From assembly GCA_017454015.1 (NCBI GenBank), contig JAFTDW010000033.1, positions 1-53,281 of the forward strand: 53,281 nucleotides of DNA, written 5' to 3'. Position numbers and translations under genes: made by a program. This stretch comes from Bacteroidales bacterium. GTDB taxonomy: Bacteria; Bacteroidota; Bacteroidia; Bacteroidales; P3. The stretch's first letter is position 1; each line of letters opens with the position of its first letter. The notes under the pieces were generated by a model. It did no database searches. It was not told where the DNA came from and worked only from the letters and a program-made list of their open reading frames with translations. Positions 26,582 through 35,344 of the stretch are shown in pieces.

Positions 26582-26651
26582 TCAGATTTAATCATTTCGT
26601 AATATCGTAATATGAATACTAAATCCTTTACCTAATTATTCTGGAATGCCC

Positions 26652-26700
26652 TGAACTGAGGTCATGAGCACCTATGAAATTAAAAACATGACAGCGAATA
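26652..26700 (+). repeat. Dispersed intergenic repeat, family 2, copy a
   Basis: TGAACTGAGGTCATGAGCACC followed by AATTAAAAACATG and ACAGCGAATA also occurs at 47808-47857 and, inverted, at 35121-35152. The whole spacer 26582-26891 (310 bp) holds no gene: only this repeat, two small hairpins and telomere-like tracts. Confidence 0.75.
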
Positions 26701-26719
26701 AAGGGCATAAATCCAACAG

Positions 26720-26738
26720 CCCAGGGCACCGCCCTGGG
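26720..26738. repeat. Short hairpin in the 26.6-26.9 kb spacer
   Basis: CCCAGGGC (26720-26727) pairs perfectly with GCCCTGGG (26731-26738) around a 3-base loop; a second weaker one (GCCCTGTAAGGGC) follows at about 26763. No T run follows, so they are not clear terminators. Confidence 0.6.
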
Positions 26739-26822
26739 TATAAACGGCATCAAAACATATGCGCCCTGTAAGGGCAAAATCAATTTTAGGTATAACATTT
26801 AGCAATCATATAACGTAATAAC

Positions 26823-26894
26823 GAAACACCCCTATAACATTTTAACCCTAAAACCTTCTAACCTTCCAATCCTAAAACCCTCCTACCTTCCATG
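26823..26894. repeat. Telomere-like microrepeat tract before the kinase/RapZ fusion gene
   Basis: Several units of the form AACCCTAAAACCTTCTAACC and CCTAAAACCCTCC run directly up to the start codon at 26892. It is the longest such tract in the window. Confidence 0.7.
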
Positions 26895-28334
26895 CAGCAA
26901 CTCAGTGCTTTATTCCACAGCTGGGCCGGAGTGCCTTGTGAGCAGATGACTCCTATCACCGCCAATGGCTCCGGGCGTCGCTATTTCCGGCTTTCGGGTG
27001 GCGGCCGGCAGTGTGTCGCAGCCCTCAACGACGATGTGAGGGAAAACGATGCCTTTGTATACTATAGCAACGAGATGCTGCACAGGGGTTTGCCCGTGCC
27101 CGAGGTCTATGCCGTAAGCCACGACAGGCGCGGCTACCTGCAGCAAGACCTCGGCGACCTGTCGCTCTACGGCTTGTTGCAGAGCAAGAAAGCCGAAGGA
27201 GCGGCTTTCGACGTCGAGGTGGTGTCGCTCTATCGACAGGTGTTGGACGACCTCGCGAAGATGCAGGTGCTGTGCCGCGACCTCGACTTTGAGCGTTATG
27301 CCATGCCGCGTGCCGACTTCGACAGCACCGCTATAATGTGGGACCTCAACTACTTCAAATACGACTTCCTGAAGCTTGTCGAGGCTCAGTTCGACGAGGC
27401 TCTGCTGCAACGCGACTTTGAGAGCCTTACGGCAACGCTGCTGCAAGCCGACTGCCGTTACTTCCTCTATCGCGACTTCCAGCCCCGCAATGTCATGCTC
27501 TGTCCTGTCGACGGGAGACTGAGACCTTATTTTATAGACTATCAAGGGGCGCGGCGCGGAGCGCCGCAGTACGACGTGGCCAGTATGCTCTTCAGCGCCA
27601 AAAGCGCCATGCCGCAGCCGTTGCGCAATGAGCTGCTGCATAGTTATGTAGGCTCTTTCATGAACTACGGTAAAGAGGCTGGTCTGGAGGTCGACGAGAC
27701 TCATTTTATGAGCCATTTCCCCTCATACGTCATGGTGCGTATGTTGCAGACCCTCGGAGCTTACGGCTACCGCGGATGCCATCAGCGCAAAGCCTACTTC
27801 CTTGAGAGCATACCCATAGCCCTCGCCAACGCGGTGGCGTGGATGGAGCAACACGACTTGCCGTTGCCTCACGTCTACGAGGTGCTGAAAAACCTCGCCG
27901 CGAGGTATGCCGACAACAGAGAGACGTGCACTGTACAGTCGTCCGACTTGGTGGTCGACATCTGCAGCTTCTCGTTCAAAGGAGAGCCTCCAAGTGATGA
28001 GAGCGGCAACGGCGGCGGCTTTGTGTTCGACTGTCGCGCACTGCCCAATCCGGGACGCTACGAGCAGTACAAGACGCTGACAGGGCGCAACAAAGAGGTG
28101 CAGCAGTTCCTGCAGGCGGAGCCTGCCGTGGCGGAGTTCCTCGGCCATGCCGAGAGCCTTGTGGGACAGGCTGTAAGAAAATACATGGAGCGAGGCTTCA
28201 CCCACCTCAGCGTGGCTTTCGGATGCACAGGAGGCCAGCACCGCTCAGTCTATTGTGCCGAACAGCTCGCCGCCCGCATAAAAAGCCAGTACCCCTGCCA
28301 AGTACATCTGACACACACCGCCCATCCGGAATAA
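26892..28334 (+). CDS. Fusion of an AmgK/aminoglycoside-type phosphotransferase and a RapZ C-terminal domain
   Basis: The 480-residue protein has two parts. Residues 1-340 form a kinase-like phosphotransferase: a nucleotide-binding start (GSGRRYFRLSGGG), and the catalytic loop YRDFQPRNVML with D195, followed by YFIDYQGARRG with the metal-binding Asp. The best-matching group is the AmgK-type sugar kinases that phosphorylate N-acetylmuramate or GlcNAc. Residues 365-480 match the RapZ C-terminal domain, with LVVDICSFSFKGEPP and the GCTGGQHRSV signature at 444-453; in E. coli this domain senses glucosamine 6-phosphate. Both halves thus point to amino-sugar or cell-wall precursor metabolism. The joined form occurs in Bacteroidetes; its exact role is inferred. 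Confidence 0.8.
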   Translation: MQQLSALFHSWAGVPCEQMTPITANGSGRRYFRLSGGGRQCVAALNDDVRENDAFVYYSNEMLHRGLPVPEVYAVSHDRRGYLQQDLGDLSLYGLLQSKKAEGAAFDVEVVSLYRQVLDDLAKMQVLCRDLDFERYAMPRADFDSTAIMWDLNYFKYDFLKLVEAQFDEALLQRDFESLTATLLQADCRYFLYRDFQPRNVMLCPVDGRLRPYFIDYQGARRGAPQYDVASMLFSAKSAMPQPLRNELLHSYVGSFMNYGKEAGLEVDETHFMSHFPSYVMVRMLQTLGAYGYRGCHQRKAYFLESIPIALANAVAWMEQHDLPLPHVYEVLKNLAARYADNRETCTVQSSDLVVDICSFSFKGEPPSDESGNGGGFVFDCRALPNPGRYEQYKTLTGRNKEVQQFLQAEPAVAEFLGHAESLVGQAVRKYMERGFTHLSVAFGCTGGQHRSVYCAEQLAARIKSQYPCQVHLTHTAHPE

Positions 28335-28454
28335 CAAGGTTGAAAGGTTGCGTTGGTGGGATAAACGGCGATTAAATGTTAAAAATGAAATACGGGTGAT
28401 ACGTGTGGAATAACGGTTTTGCATTTTTTTGTCGGCTATCAGCGAAAAAAATTG

Positions 28455-28462
28455 TATATTTG
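28455..28462 (+). promoter_or_regulatory. -7 element upstream of the 28.6 kb unknown gene
   Basis: TATATTTG matches TAnnTTTG and lies 113 bp before the start codon, leaving a long leader (about 105 bases) with no recognisable structure. The best TTTG candidate upstream is 23 bp away, slightly too far. Confidence 0.5.
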
Positions 28463-28575
28463 CATTTCGAGCCGTGAGGCGCATGATGATGTTATGTTGT
28501 TGTATAATAATATAATCGTGCGTTGCGGTGAATGTTAGAGACATTGTTGTGAAACTTTAAAATACATAGAATACA

Positions 28576-29247
28576 ATGAACAAGACAACAAAAACCGTTT
28601 TAGAAATTGCCTTGGGCGTGTTGATCGTTGTGCTTGCAGCGACACTGTACATGAGCATGATGAAACCTGTGAAATTTGAGCGCGAGTACGACCTCCGTCG
28701 CGACGCGTGCGCCGAGAAACTCAAAGACATCAGGACCCTCGAAGAGGTGTATAAACAGGCTTACGGCTGCTACTGCGGCAACTTCGACACTCTCTTCACG
28801 CGCCTCATGACCGAGGACAGCCTCCGTATCATTTTGAAAGAGGTGCAGCACCACCTGATTCCCGAAGATGTGGAGCTCGAAGAGATGAGCGAGCTGGAGC
28901 AGGTGAAGAAAGGTTACCTTATCCGCAAAGAGACCTACGTGAACCCCATAGCACAGCTCCGCGAGAGCGGCAAGCTGACCCTCACCGACGAGCAGATACG
29001 CAACCTGCGCTATGTGCCGTTCCCCAAGGGCAAGAAATACGATTTCACCATTGGCGCCGGCAAGGTAGAGAGCGGCGGCTTTGTGGTGCCGGTGTTTGAG
29101 GTCAAGGTGGATCTCAAAGACCTCCTGAGCGACATGGACAAGCAGCAGGTGATCAACAAGATTGCCGCTCTCGAGCAAATCAACAGATACCCCGGCTGGA
29201 AGATTGGCGACCTCGAGAACCCCATCACCGAGGGTAACTTTGAATAA
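28576..29247 (+). CDS. Unknown membrane-anchored protein
   Basis: I do not recognise this 223-residue protein. It has one N-terminal membrane segment (VLEIALGVLIVVLAATLYMSM, residues 8-28), after which the rest is hydrophilic and probably periplasmic. Notable are a CYCGNFDTL stretch, acidic helices (PEDVELEEMSELEQ) and a beta-rich C-terminal part ending KIGDLENPITEGNFE. It is followed by a hairpin and then the DUF3822 gene; the order is consistent with a small conserved Bacteroidales unit. No catalytic motif is visible. Confidence 0.7.
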   Translation: MNKTTKTVLEIALGVLIVVLAATLYMSMMKPVKFEREYDLRRDACAEKLKDIRTLEEVYKQAYGCYCGNFDTLFTRLMTEDSLRIILKEVQHHLIPEDVELEEMSELEQVKKGYLIRKETYVNPIAQLRESGKLTLTDEQIRNLRYVPFPKGKKYDFTIGAGKVESGGFVVPVFEVKVDLKDLLSDMDKQQVINKIAALEQINRYPGWKIGDLENPITEGNFE

Positions 29248-29272
29248 TTGCAAGTTTCAAGTTCTAAATTTT

Positions 29273-29297
29273 AAGCGGCACCAAGGCGGTGCCGCTT
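29273..29297 (+). terminator. Hairpin between the unknown gene and the DUF3822 gene
   Basis: A perfect 10-bp stem (AAGCGGCACC, 29273-29282, with GGTGCCGCTT, 29288-29297) has a 5-base loop and lies in AT-rich DNA 26 bp after the stop codon. A T run is lacking, so it may be a partial terminator or an mRNA-processing structure. Confidence 0.5.
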
Positions 29298-29318
29298 AAT
29301 AACTTAAAACACAAACCA

Positions 29319-30143
29319 ATGTCGTACCAACTCAACACTTATATCAGTACCGAGCGAGAGCTGCCCACCGACGAGATGATATTCTCGATAGTGCAGATGC
29401 CCACAGGTTTTCTTTTTACGGTAACCACCACACGCGGCTATCTTATCAAGGCCGGCGAGGTGCGCCACGAAGGTGCATCGATGAGCGACTTGATGGCTAC
29501 CCTGCGCGGAGTTGTCGGCGAGTGTGAGATAAGTACTATAGGTGTGGCTTCGTTGGAACTGGTGGTGAGCACCCCCAAGTTTGTGCTCATCCCCGAACAC
29601 CTCTACGAGGCAGGCAACGACCGCGCGTATCTTGAGAGCGTGTGCCACCTCGATGCCGGTATGACGGTTTGTTCGGACTATATAGAGAGTATCAAAGCGT
29701 GGTCGGTGTTTGTGGCCGACAACAACATGGTCTCGGCAAGCCGCATAGTGCTGCCGGGTGTAAGAGTGCGCTGCCAGTACTCCAAACTGCTGGGCGACTA
29801 TATGCTGCGCGAGAGTGAGAACAGCGACACCCTTGCCGTGCATGTGCGCAAAGGTGCCGCCGACTACGTGGTGCTGCGCAACAGCAAGCCACTGCTTGCC
29901 AACACCTTTGTGTGCGACGGCTTTGACGACACGCTTTATTTTGCCCTCGACATGGTGAACCGTATGGGACTGGATGCCGAAAAGCTCAAGGTGATGCTCT
30001 CCGGCGAGGTGACATACACCGATTTCGATACACTGCGCCACTATTTCGGCGACGTGAGGCTCAACAACGGCAAGCCGCTGCGCATACTGGAGCCCGAGTT
30101 CCAGCACCTGCACAGCTACCGCTATGTGCTGGGCCTTAGTTAG
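29319..30143 (+). CDS. DUF3822 family protein
   Basis: The ATG at 29319 (MSYQLNTYISTERELPTDEMIFSI) gives 274 residues; the upstream ATG at 29289 lies inside a hairpin and is rejected. The protein matches the Bacteroidetes DUF3822 family, whose members have an actin-like/ASKHA-type pattern and sit next to rsmD in many genomes, as here. FALDMVNRMGLDAEKLKVMLSG and HYFGDVRLNNGKPLRILEPEFQ are typical. The function is unknown; conserved adjacency to rsmD suggests a link with ribosome assembly, but that is inference. Confidence 0.8.
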   Translation: MSYQLNTYISTERELPTDEMIFSIVQMPTGFLFTVTTTRGYLIKAGEVRHEGASMSDLMATLRGVVGECEISTIGVASLELVVSTPKFVLIPEHLYEAGNDRAYLESVCHLDAGMTVCSDYIESIKAWSVFVADNNMVSASRIVLPGVRVRCQYSKLLGDYMLRESENSDTLAVHVRKGAADYVVLRNSKPLLANTFVCDGFDDTLYFALDMVNRMGLDAEKLKVMLSGEVTYTDFDTLRHYFGDVRLNNGKPLRILEPEFQHLHSYRYVLGLS

Positions 30144-30216
30144 CGGTTGTCCTGTTGGCAACTTGGCCGCCGCGTGTTGGTTGTTAAACGGCAGGGGCGC
30201 GTGCCTCTGATGAGTT

Positions 30217-30765
30217 ATGCGAATAATAGCAGGGACATTGAGAGGCCGACGAATTGAGCCGCCGTCGGGATTGCCGGTAAGGCCTACCACCGACATGGCT
30301 CGAGAGAGCCTGTTCAACATACTGAACAACTATGTGGACTACGATGACTGCACCGTGCTCGACCTTTTTGCAGGTACCGGCGCGGTGAGTGTGGAGTTTG
30401 TGTCGCGCGGCGCCGCCGATGTCACATCGGTGGATGTCAACAACGCCTGCTGTGATTTCATACGCCGCACCGCCGAGCGCCTCGCGCTGCCCAACCTCCA
30501 TGTGGTGCGCGCCGATGCACTGGAGCTGCTCAAACGACACAGCCGCAAATACGACATAATTTTTGCCGACCCACCCTACAACATGGAGGAGAGCAAGGAA
30601 CTGCCCGGCTTGGTGTTCGACAAGGAACTGCTGACCCCCGACGGCATCTTCGTGCTGGAACATCCCGCTAATCTCTCGTTTGCAGACCATCCCCATTTCT
30701 GGCAACACAGGGCCTACGGCAAGGTGAACTTCACCTTTTTCGCCATGGAACTTAATGACGAGTAA
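30217..30765 (+). CDS. rsmD: 16S rRNA (guanine(966)-N2)-methyltransferase
   Basis: The 182-residue methyltransferase modifies G966 of 16S rRNA. The N-terminus MRIIAGTLRGRRIEPPSG and RPTTDMARESLFNIL are diagnostic for RsmD. The SAM site is LDLFAGTGAVSVEFVSRGA and the catalytic motif is IIFADPPYNM. It begins 73 bp after the DUF3822 gene and is 15 bp before purC. Confidence 0.95.
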   Translation: MRIIAGTLRGRRIEPPSGLPVRPTTDMARESLFNILNNYVDYDDCTVLDLFAGTGAVSVEFVSRGAADVTSVDVNNACCDFIRRTAERLALPNLHVVRADALELLKRHSRKYDIIFADPPYNMEESKELPGLVFDKELLTPDGIFVLEHPANLSFADHPHFWQHRAYGKVNFTFFAMELNDE

Positions 30766-30780
30766 AAACACATTAAATAT

Positions 30781-31734
30781 ATGAAAGCAGTAGTAAAGAC
30801 CAATTTCTCTTTTGACGGACAAAAGAGCCTCTATGTTGGCAAAGTCCGCGACGTGTATAACATCGACGACCGCTACCTCGCCATGGTTGTGACCGACCGT
30901 ATCTCGGCATTCGACGTGGTGTTGCCCAAGGGTATCCCCTACAAAGGGCAGGTGCTTAACCAGATAGCCTCGCGTTTTCTGGATGCCACAGCCGACATAG
31001 TGCCCAACTGGAAGATAGAGTCGCCCGACCCCATGGTTACCGTGGGTCTGCGTTGCGAAGGTTTCAAGGTGGAGATGATAGTGCGCGGCTACCTTGCCGG
31101 CAGCGCGTGGCGTGCCTATCGCGACGGGGCGCGCACCCTCTGCGGCGTGACGCTGCCCGAGGGCATGGTGGAGAACCAGCGTTTCCCACACCCCATAGTG
31201 ACGCCCACCACCAAGGCCGACGAGGGGCACGACGAGAATATCTCGCGCGAAGAGATAATAGCCCAGGGTCTCGTGAGCAAGGAGGACTACGACCAGCTGG
31301 AGAGCTACTCGCTGCGCCTCTTTGAACGCGGCACCGAGATGGCCGCCCGTCAGGGTCTTATATTGGTCGACACCAAGTATGAGTTTGGCAAACGCGACGG
31401 CAAGATATACCTTATCGACGAGATACATACCCCCGACAGCAGCCGCTACTTCTACGCCGACGGCTATGAGGAGCGCCAGTCCAAGGGTGAGCGTCAGCGT
31501 CAGCTCAGTAAGGAGTTTGTGCGCGAGTGGCTCATGGACAACGGGTTCCAAGGTCGCGAAGGCCAGCAGGTGCCTGAGATGACCGACGCCATAGTGGCGG
31601 GCATAACCGACCGCTACATAGAGCTTTACGAGCATATCACCGGCAGCAGCTTTGTGCGTGCCGAGGGTGCCGACGACGTGGAAGGCCGCATAGAGAAGAA
31701 TGTTAGCGACTGCCTGAAGCGTCTGAGAAGCTGA
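30781..31734 (+). CDS. purC: Phosphoribosylaminoimidazole-succinocarboxamide synthase
   Basis: The 317-residue ligase joins aspartate to CAIR in purine synthesis. Signatures include [26 protein letters not shown] at the start, [22 protein letters not shown], and [14 protein letters not shown]. It is of the longer (about 310 residue) type seen in Bacteroidetes and eukaryotes. Its TGA overlaps the ATG of the next gene (ATGG context at 31734), so the CYTH protein is probably translated in coupling. Confidence 0.97.
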   Translation: MKAVVKTNFSFDGQKSLYVGKVRDVYNIDDRYLAMVVTDRISAFDVVLPKGIPYKGQVLNQIASRFLDATADIVPNWKIESPDPMVTVGLRCEGFKVEMIVRGYLAGSAWRAYRDGARTLCGVTLPEGMVENQRFPHPIVTPTTKADEGHDENISREEIIAQGLVSKEDYDQLESYSLRLFERGTEMAARQGLILVDTKYEFGKRDGKIYLIDEIHTPDSSRYFYADGYEERQSKGERQRQLSKEFVREWLMDNGFQGREGQQVPEMTDAIVAGITDRYIELYEHITGSSFVRAEGADDVEGRIEKNVSDCLKRLRS

Positions 31735-32252
31735 TGGAAATAGAGCGCAAGTACAGGGTGGCGCAGCTGCCCGACAATCTGGAGCAGTGCCGCCACAGCG
31801 ACATGGAGCAGGCTTATTTATGCACCAGTCCCACCATACGTGTGCGCAAGGAGTGGGGTCGCTATGTGCTTACTGTCAAAGAGAGGCTCCCCAACGCCTC
31901 CGGTGGCAGACCGTCGCAAGTGGCGGCTATAGTGAACCGCGAGGAGGAGTTTGCGCTGAGCGAAGAGTCATACAAGAAGCTGCGCGGCAAGTGCGAGGGG
32001 ATGGCGGTGGAGAAATGCCGCTACAGGGTGCCTCTTGAGGGCGGCACGCTGTGCGCCGAACTCGACATTTTCAAAGGGAGGCTTGAAGGCCTTGTCATGG
32101 TTGAGGTGGAGTTTGGCAGCGAAGCAGAGGCGGAAGCTTTCGTGCCGCCGGCTTGGTTTGGGGTGGAGGTGACCGCCGACCCCCGCTACCGCAACAGCTA
32201 CCTGAGCACTGCCCGCTGGGACAGCGCGACACGTGGCCTGTTGCCATTATAA
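31734..32252 (+). CDS. CYTH domain protein
   Basis: The 172-residue protein begins with the CYTH signature MEIERKYRV and continues with IRVRKEWGRYVLTVKE and the acidic strand VMVEVEFGSEAEAEAF. CYTH proteins form a tunnel that binds triphosphates with metal; members include triphosphatases and adenylyl cyclases (CyaB). The N-terminal ExExK motif (E2, E4, K6) is intact, so the metal-binding site is likely active; tripolyphosphatase is the commonest activity in bacteria but cannot be confirmed here. It shares one base with the purC stop. Confidence 0.85.
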   Translation: MEIERKYRVAQLPDNLEQCRHSDMEQAYLCTSPTIRVRKEWGRYVLTVKERLPNASGGRPSQVAAIVNREEEFALSEESYKKLRGKCEGMAVEKCRYRVPLEGGTLCAELDIFKGRLEGLVMVEVEFGSEAEAEAFVPPAWFGVEVTADPRYRNSYLSTARWDSATRGLLPL

Positions 32253-32262
32253 TGCTTTAGAG

Positions 32263-33858
32263 ATGAAGAAAATACCACATACCTTCACCATAGTCTTTGC
32301 GTTGATACTGCTCTCGGCGGTATGCACATGGGTCATACCTGGCGGCGAGTATGAGCGCAGCGCGGTGGATGTCAACGGAAGCCTGCGCGAGGTGGTGGAC
32401 GGCGGCACGTTCCATTATGTGGAGCCATCGCCGCAGACTTGGCAGGTCTTTTCGGCACTCTTCAACGGCTTCTGCGACAAAGCCGACATCATCATCTTCA
32501 TACTCATGGTGGGCGGCGCGTTCTGGATACTCAACAACAGCAAGGCTATCGATGTAGGAGTGATGGCATTCCTGCGGCGCGTGCAGCGGCTCAACCGCTA
32601 CAAGCTGTTCGAGAGGGTAGGGGTGGAGAATATCATCATAGTGCTCATCATGCTAATGTTCAGCCTCTTCGGAGCTGTGTTCGGCATGAGCGAGGAGACC
32701 ATTGCCTTTGTGGCGGTCTTTGTGCCGCTCTCTATCTCCATGGGTTACGACAGCATAGTGGGTCTTTGTATGTGCTATGTGGCTGCCCATGTGGGCTTTG
32801 CAGGGGCTATGCTCAACCCCTTCACCATAGGCATAGCGCAAGGCATAGCTGGGCTGCCTATCTTCAGCGGCTTGGAGTACCGCTTCCTCTGCTGGATACT
32901 GCTCACGGTGCTTGCCATAGCCTTTGTGCTGTGGTATGCCCGCAGGGTCAAGCGCACACCCGAGAAGTCGCCGGTGTATGCCCTCGACAACTACTGGCGT
33001 CAGCGTGTGGAGCAGCAAGGCGCCGAGCCGGTGGTCTATAGAACCACAACAGCAGGATGGGTGGTGTACGCGCTGCTCTGCGGAGTGATGGTGTGGTGCG
33101 CTGTGGCCTATCCTGCAACAACGCTGACAATAGGGCACGCCTCGGTGTCGCTGCCTCTCTATCCCGTGCTTGCCGCCCTGTTTGCAGTGTCGGCATTCTT
33201 CATGCTGCGCAAGTCGGTGCATTTCCTTATACTCGACATCTTTGTGTTCACCATAGCCTATCTTGTTGTGGGGGTGCTGGGCTACGACTGGTATGTCACC
33301 GAGATTTCGGCGCTGTTCCTCGCCATGGGCATAGTGAGCGGCATTGCCGACAGCCAGCGTGCCGACGACATTGCCAAGCTCTTCCTTGCAGGGTGCAAGG
33401 ACATACTCAGCGCCGCGCTGGTGGTGGGACTTGCCAGCGGCATCATCTTCATACTGCGCGACGGGCATGTGCTCGACACTATGCTCTACGCACTTACCAA
33501 GTCGCTGTCGTCGGCCGGCGAGGTGGCGTCGGTAGGGGTGATGTACCTGTTCCAGACGGCGCTCAACATAGTGATGCCCAGCGGCAGCGCCAAAGCAGCG
33601 CTCACCATGCCCATCATGGCGCAGTTTGCCGACCTCATAGAGGTGTCGCGCCAGACCACGGTGCTGGCCTTCCAGTTTGGCGACGGTTTCACCAACATGC
33701 TAACCCCAACGAGCGGTGTGCTCATTGGCTGCCTCGGCGTGGCCAAGATACCCTACGGCACGTGGCTCAAGTGGGTCTGGCCCTTCATCGCGGCACTTAT
33801 CATTGTGGGCTTCGTGCTGCTCCTCCCAACACTCTTTGTGAATTTTCCCGGTTTCTGA
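32263..33858 (+). CDS. YfcC family (C4-dicarboxylate/basic amino-acid) membrane carrier
   Basis: From the ATG at 32263 (MKKIPHTFTIVFALILLSAVCTWVIPGGEY) the protein has 531 residues; the ATG at 32233 lies within the CYTH gene and is less likely. About 12-13 hydrophobic helices and an N-terminal WVIPGGEY followed by GVGAFWIL-like and GMSEETIAFVAVFVPL segments identify the YfcC/DcuC-type family (UPF or AbgT-related carriers), some of which exchange arginine and ornithine. An arginine deiminase gene lies 7 kb downstream, which fits but does not prove amino-acid transport. Confidence 0.85.
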   Translation: MKKIPHTFTIVFALILLSAVCTWVIPGGEYERSAVDVNGSLREVVDGGTFHYVEPSPQTWQVFSALFNGFCDKADIIIFILMVGGAFWILNNSKAIDVGVMAFLRRVQRLNRYKLFERVGVENIIIVLIMLMFSLFGAVFGMSEETIAFVAVFVPLSISMGYDSIVGLCMCYVAAHVGFAGAMLNPFTIGIAQGIAGLPIFSGLEYRFLCWILLTVLAIAFVLWYARRVKRTPEKSPVYALDNYWRQRVEQQGAEPVVYRTTTAGWVVYALLCGVMVWCAVAYPATTLTIGHASVSLPLYPVLAALFAVSAFFMLRKSVHFLILDIFVFTIAYLVVGVLGYDWYVTEISALFLAMGIVSGIADSQRADDIAKLFLAGCKDILSAALVVGLASGIIFILRDGHVLDTMLYALTKSLSSAGEVASVGVMYLFQTALNIVMPSGSAKAALTMPIMAQFADLIEVSRQTTVLAFQFGDGFTNMLTPTSGVLIGCLGVAKIPYGTWLKWVWPFIAALIIVGFVLLLPTLFVNFPGF

Positions 33859-33928
33859 CAAAATAAAAATAGCTCTTTCTTGTTATCTAATAAACTGATA
33901 ATACCGAAGTAATACGAAAACCTTACCC

Positions 33929-35077
33929 ATGATGAGAAAACTACTGTTTGTGGCATTGTTATTTGTGCCGATGATGTCGATAGCGCAAGACACAGCCTAT
34001 GTGCGGTCGGTAATCAGCCGCCTTACGGCTCCCGATATGTATGGCCGCGGCTGCGGGCGGAGCGGCGACTCTATAGCCGCCGAGTACCTGCGTGCCGAGA
34101 TGCGCGCCGCCGGACTGCGTCCGCTGGTGCCCAACTACTGGCAGTCGGTGTACTACGACGTGTACGACATTGACAGCTGCGAACTCTCCATAAACGGGCG
34201 CAAGTATGAGCCTTACAAGGAGTTCCGCGTATATTCTGCCAAGCGTTATGCCACGCCGGAGCGTCTGAAGAAAGCTCGTCACAAGAAACAGATTGACAAC
34301 GTGTGGTATCTGGGTGTGGACAAGTTGCACACCTACTCGCCGGTGTCGGGCGACTACAACCGCCATCCCTATTGTGTAGAGATTGTCGACAGCCTGTTCC
34401 CACGCAAAATAAAGCAGCTCAACGACAACATAGACCTGATACACAACTCAGGTTACAAGTCGCAGAACGTGATGGGCTTCATCAAGGGCGAGACGGACAC
34501 CATGATAGTGTTCACAGCCCACTACGACCACTGCGGCACCATGGGGCGCGAGGTCTACTTCCCCGGAGCCCACGACAACGCCAGCGGGGTGGCGGCACTG
34601 CTCGACATAGCCCGCATGAAAGCCTACACCAATCCGCACTACACCCTCGTCTTTATGCTTTTCTGCGGCGAGGAGTCGGGTTTGAAGGGCTCTATGGAGG
34701 CCGCCGAAAATCCGCCTGTCGACCTCTCCAAGGTTAAACTGCTCATCAATATCGACCTCTTCTGCGGCGGTGCCGACGGCTTGATGGTGTTCAACGCCAA
34801 CGCCACCAACACCAAAGGCTGGATAGACCGTCTGGAGACCATCAACAACAAGTGGCAGCTGGTGCCCAACATCAAGCGGCGCGACAACTCTCCCAACAGC
34901 GACCATTACCATTTCAGCAGCCACTGCCCTGCTGTATACATCCTCTCCATAGGCCAACCCTACGGCGGCTACCACGACCCCGACGACACATGCGAACGCT
35001 GCGGCCTGCAGCACTACCCCAACAACCTGCGACTGATACTCGCCATGCTGGGCATGGACTTCAACCTCGACAAATGA
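33929..35077 (+). CDS. Secreted M28 family aminopeptidase
   Basis: The 382-residue protein starts with a signal peptide (MMRKLLFVALLFVPMMSIAQ). The dinuclear zinc site of M28 peptidases is complete: H198 and D200 in HYDHCG, D216 in HDNASGVAALLDIAR, and E248/E249 in CGEESGLKG, with later ligands in LLINIDLFCGG and the C-terminal SDHYHF. It also has a PA-like insertion region (residues 90-150). It probably trims peptides in the periplasm or at the surface. Confidence 0.92.
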   Translation: MMRKLLFVALLFVPMMSIAQDTAYVRSVISRLTAPDMYGRGCGRSGDSIAAEYLRAEMRAAGLRPLVPNYWQSVYYDVYDIDSCELSINGRKYEPYKEFRVYSAKRYATPERLKKARHKKQIDNVWYLGVDKLHTYSPVSGDYNRHPYCVEIVDSLFPRKIKQLNDNIDLIHNSGYKSQNVMGFIKGETDTMIVFTAHYDHCGTMGREVYFPGAHDNASGVAALLDIARMKAYTNPHYTLVFMLFCGEESGLKGSMEAAENPPVDLSKVKLLINIDLFCGGADGLMVFNANATNTKGWIDRLETINNKWQLVPNIKRRDNSPNSDHYHFSSHCPAVYILSIGQPYGGYHDPDDTCERCGLQHYPNNLRLILAMLGMDFNLDK

Positions 35078-35120
35078 CACCCGCGCAGGCTCCGCGCATC
35101 GCGCTCTGTGCCTTTGCCGT

Positions 35121-35152
35121 TGTCCATGTTTTTAATTCATGACCTCAGCTCT
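35121..35152 (-). repeat. Dispersed intergenic repeat, family 2, inverted copy
   Basis: On the - strand it reads GAGCTGAGGTCATGAATT then AAAAACATGGACA, matching the copies at 26652 and 47808 but lacking the GCACC insert. The spacer 35078-35344 otherwise holds only a small terminator. Confidence 0.65.
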
Positions 35153-35229
35153 TGAGAGTTTGCCCATGACGGGGCAATTCTGTCCCAACGTGTTTCATAA
35201 ACGTTACTAAACAGGGCTAAATAAAAAAA

Positions 35230-35252
35230 GAGCGGTCTGTGCGTGACCGCTC
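35230..35252 (-). terminator. Terminator oriented for - strand transcription
   Basis: GAGCGGTC (35230-35237) pairs with GACCGCTC (35245-35252). The T run follows on the - strand (AAAAAAAG at 35223-35230 reads CTTTTTTT), while on the + strand CCAAAACA follows. No - strand gene ends nearby; the nearest is the PAP2 gene 1 kb to the right. Confidence 0.6.
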
Positions 35253-35344
35253 CAAAACACAAATACCTTAAATAAGCACGTATAATTTATACGCAGGCGT
35301 TGCAAAAAGGTTTCAAAAAAAATTAAATGTTTTTTTACAGCTAC

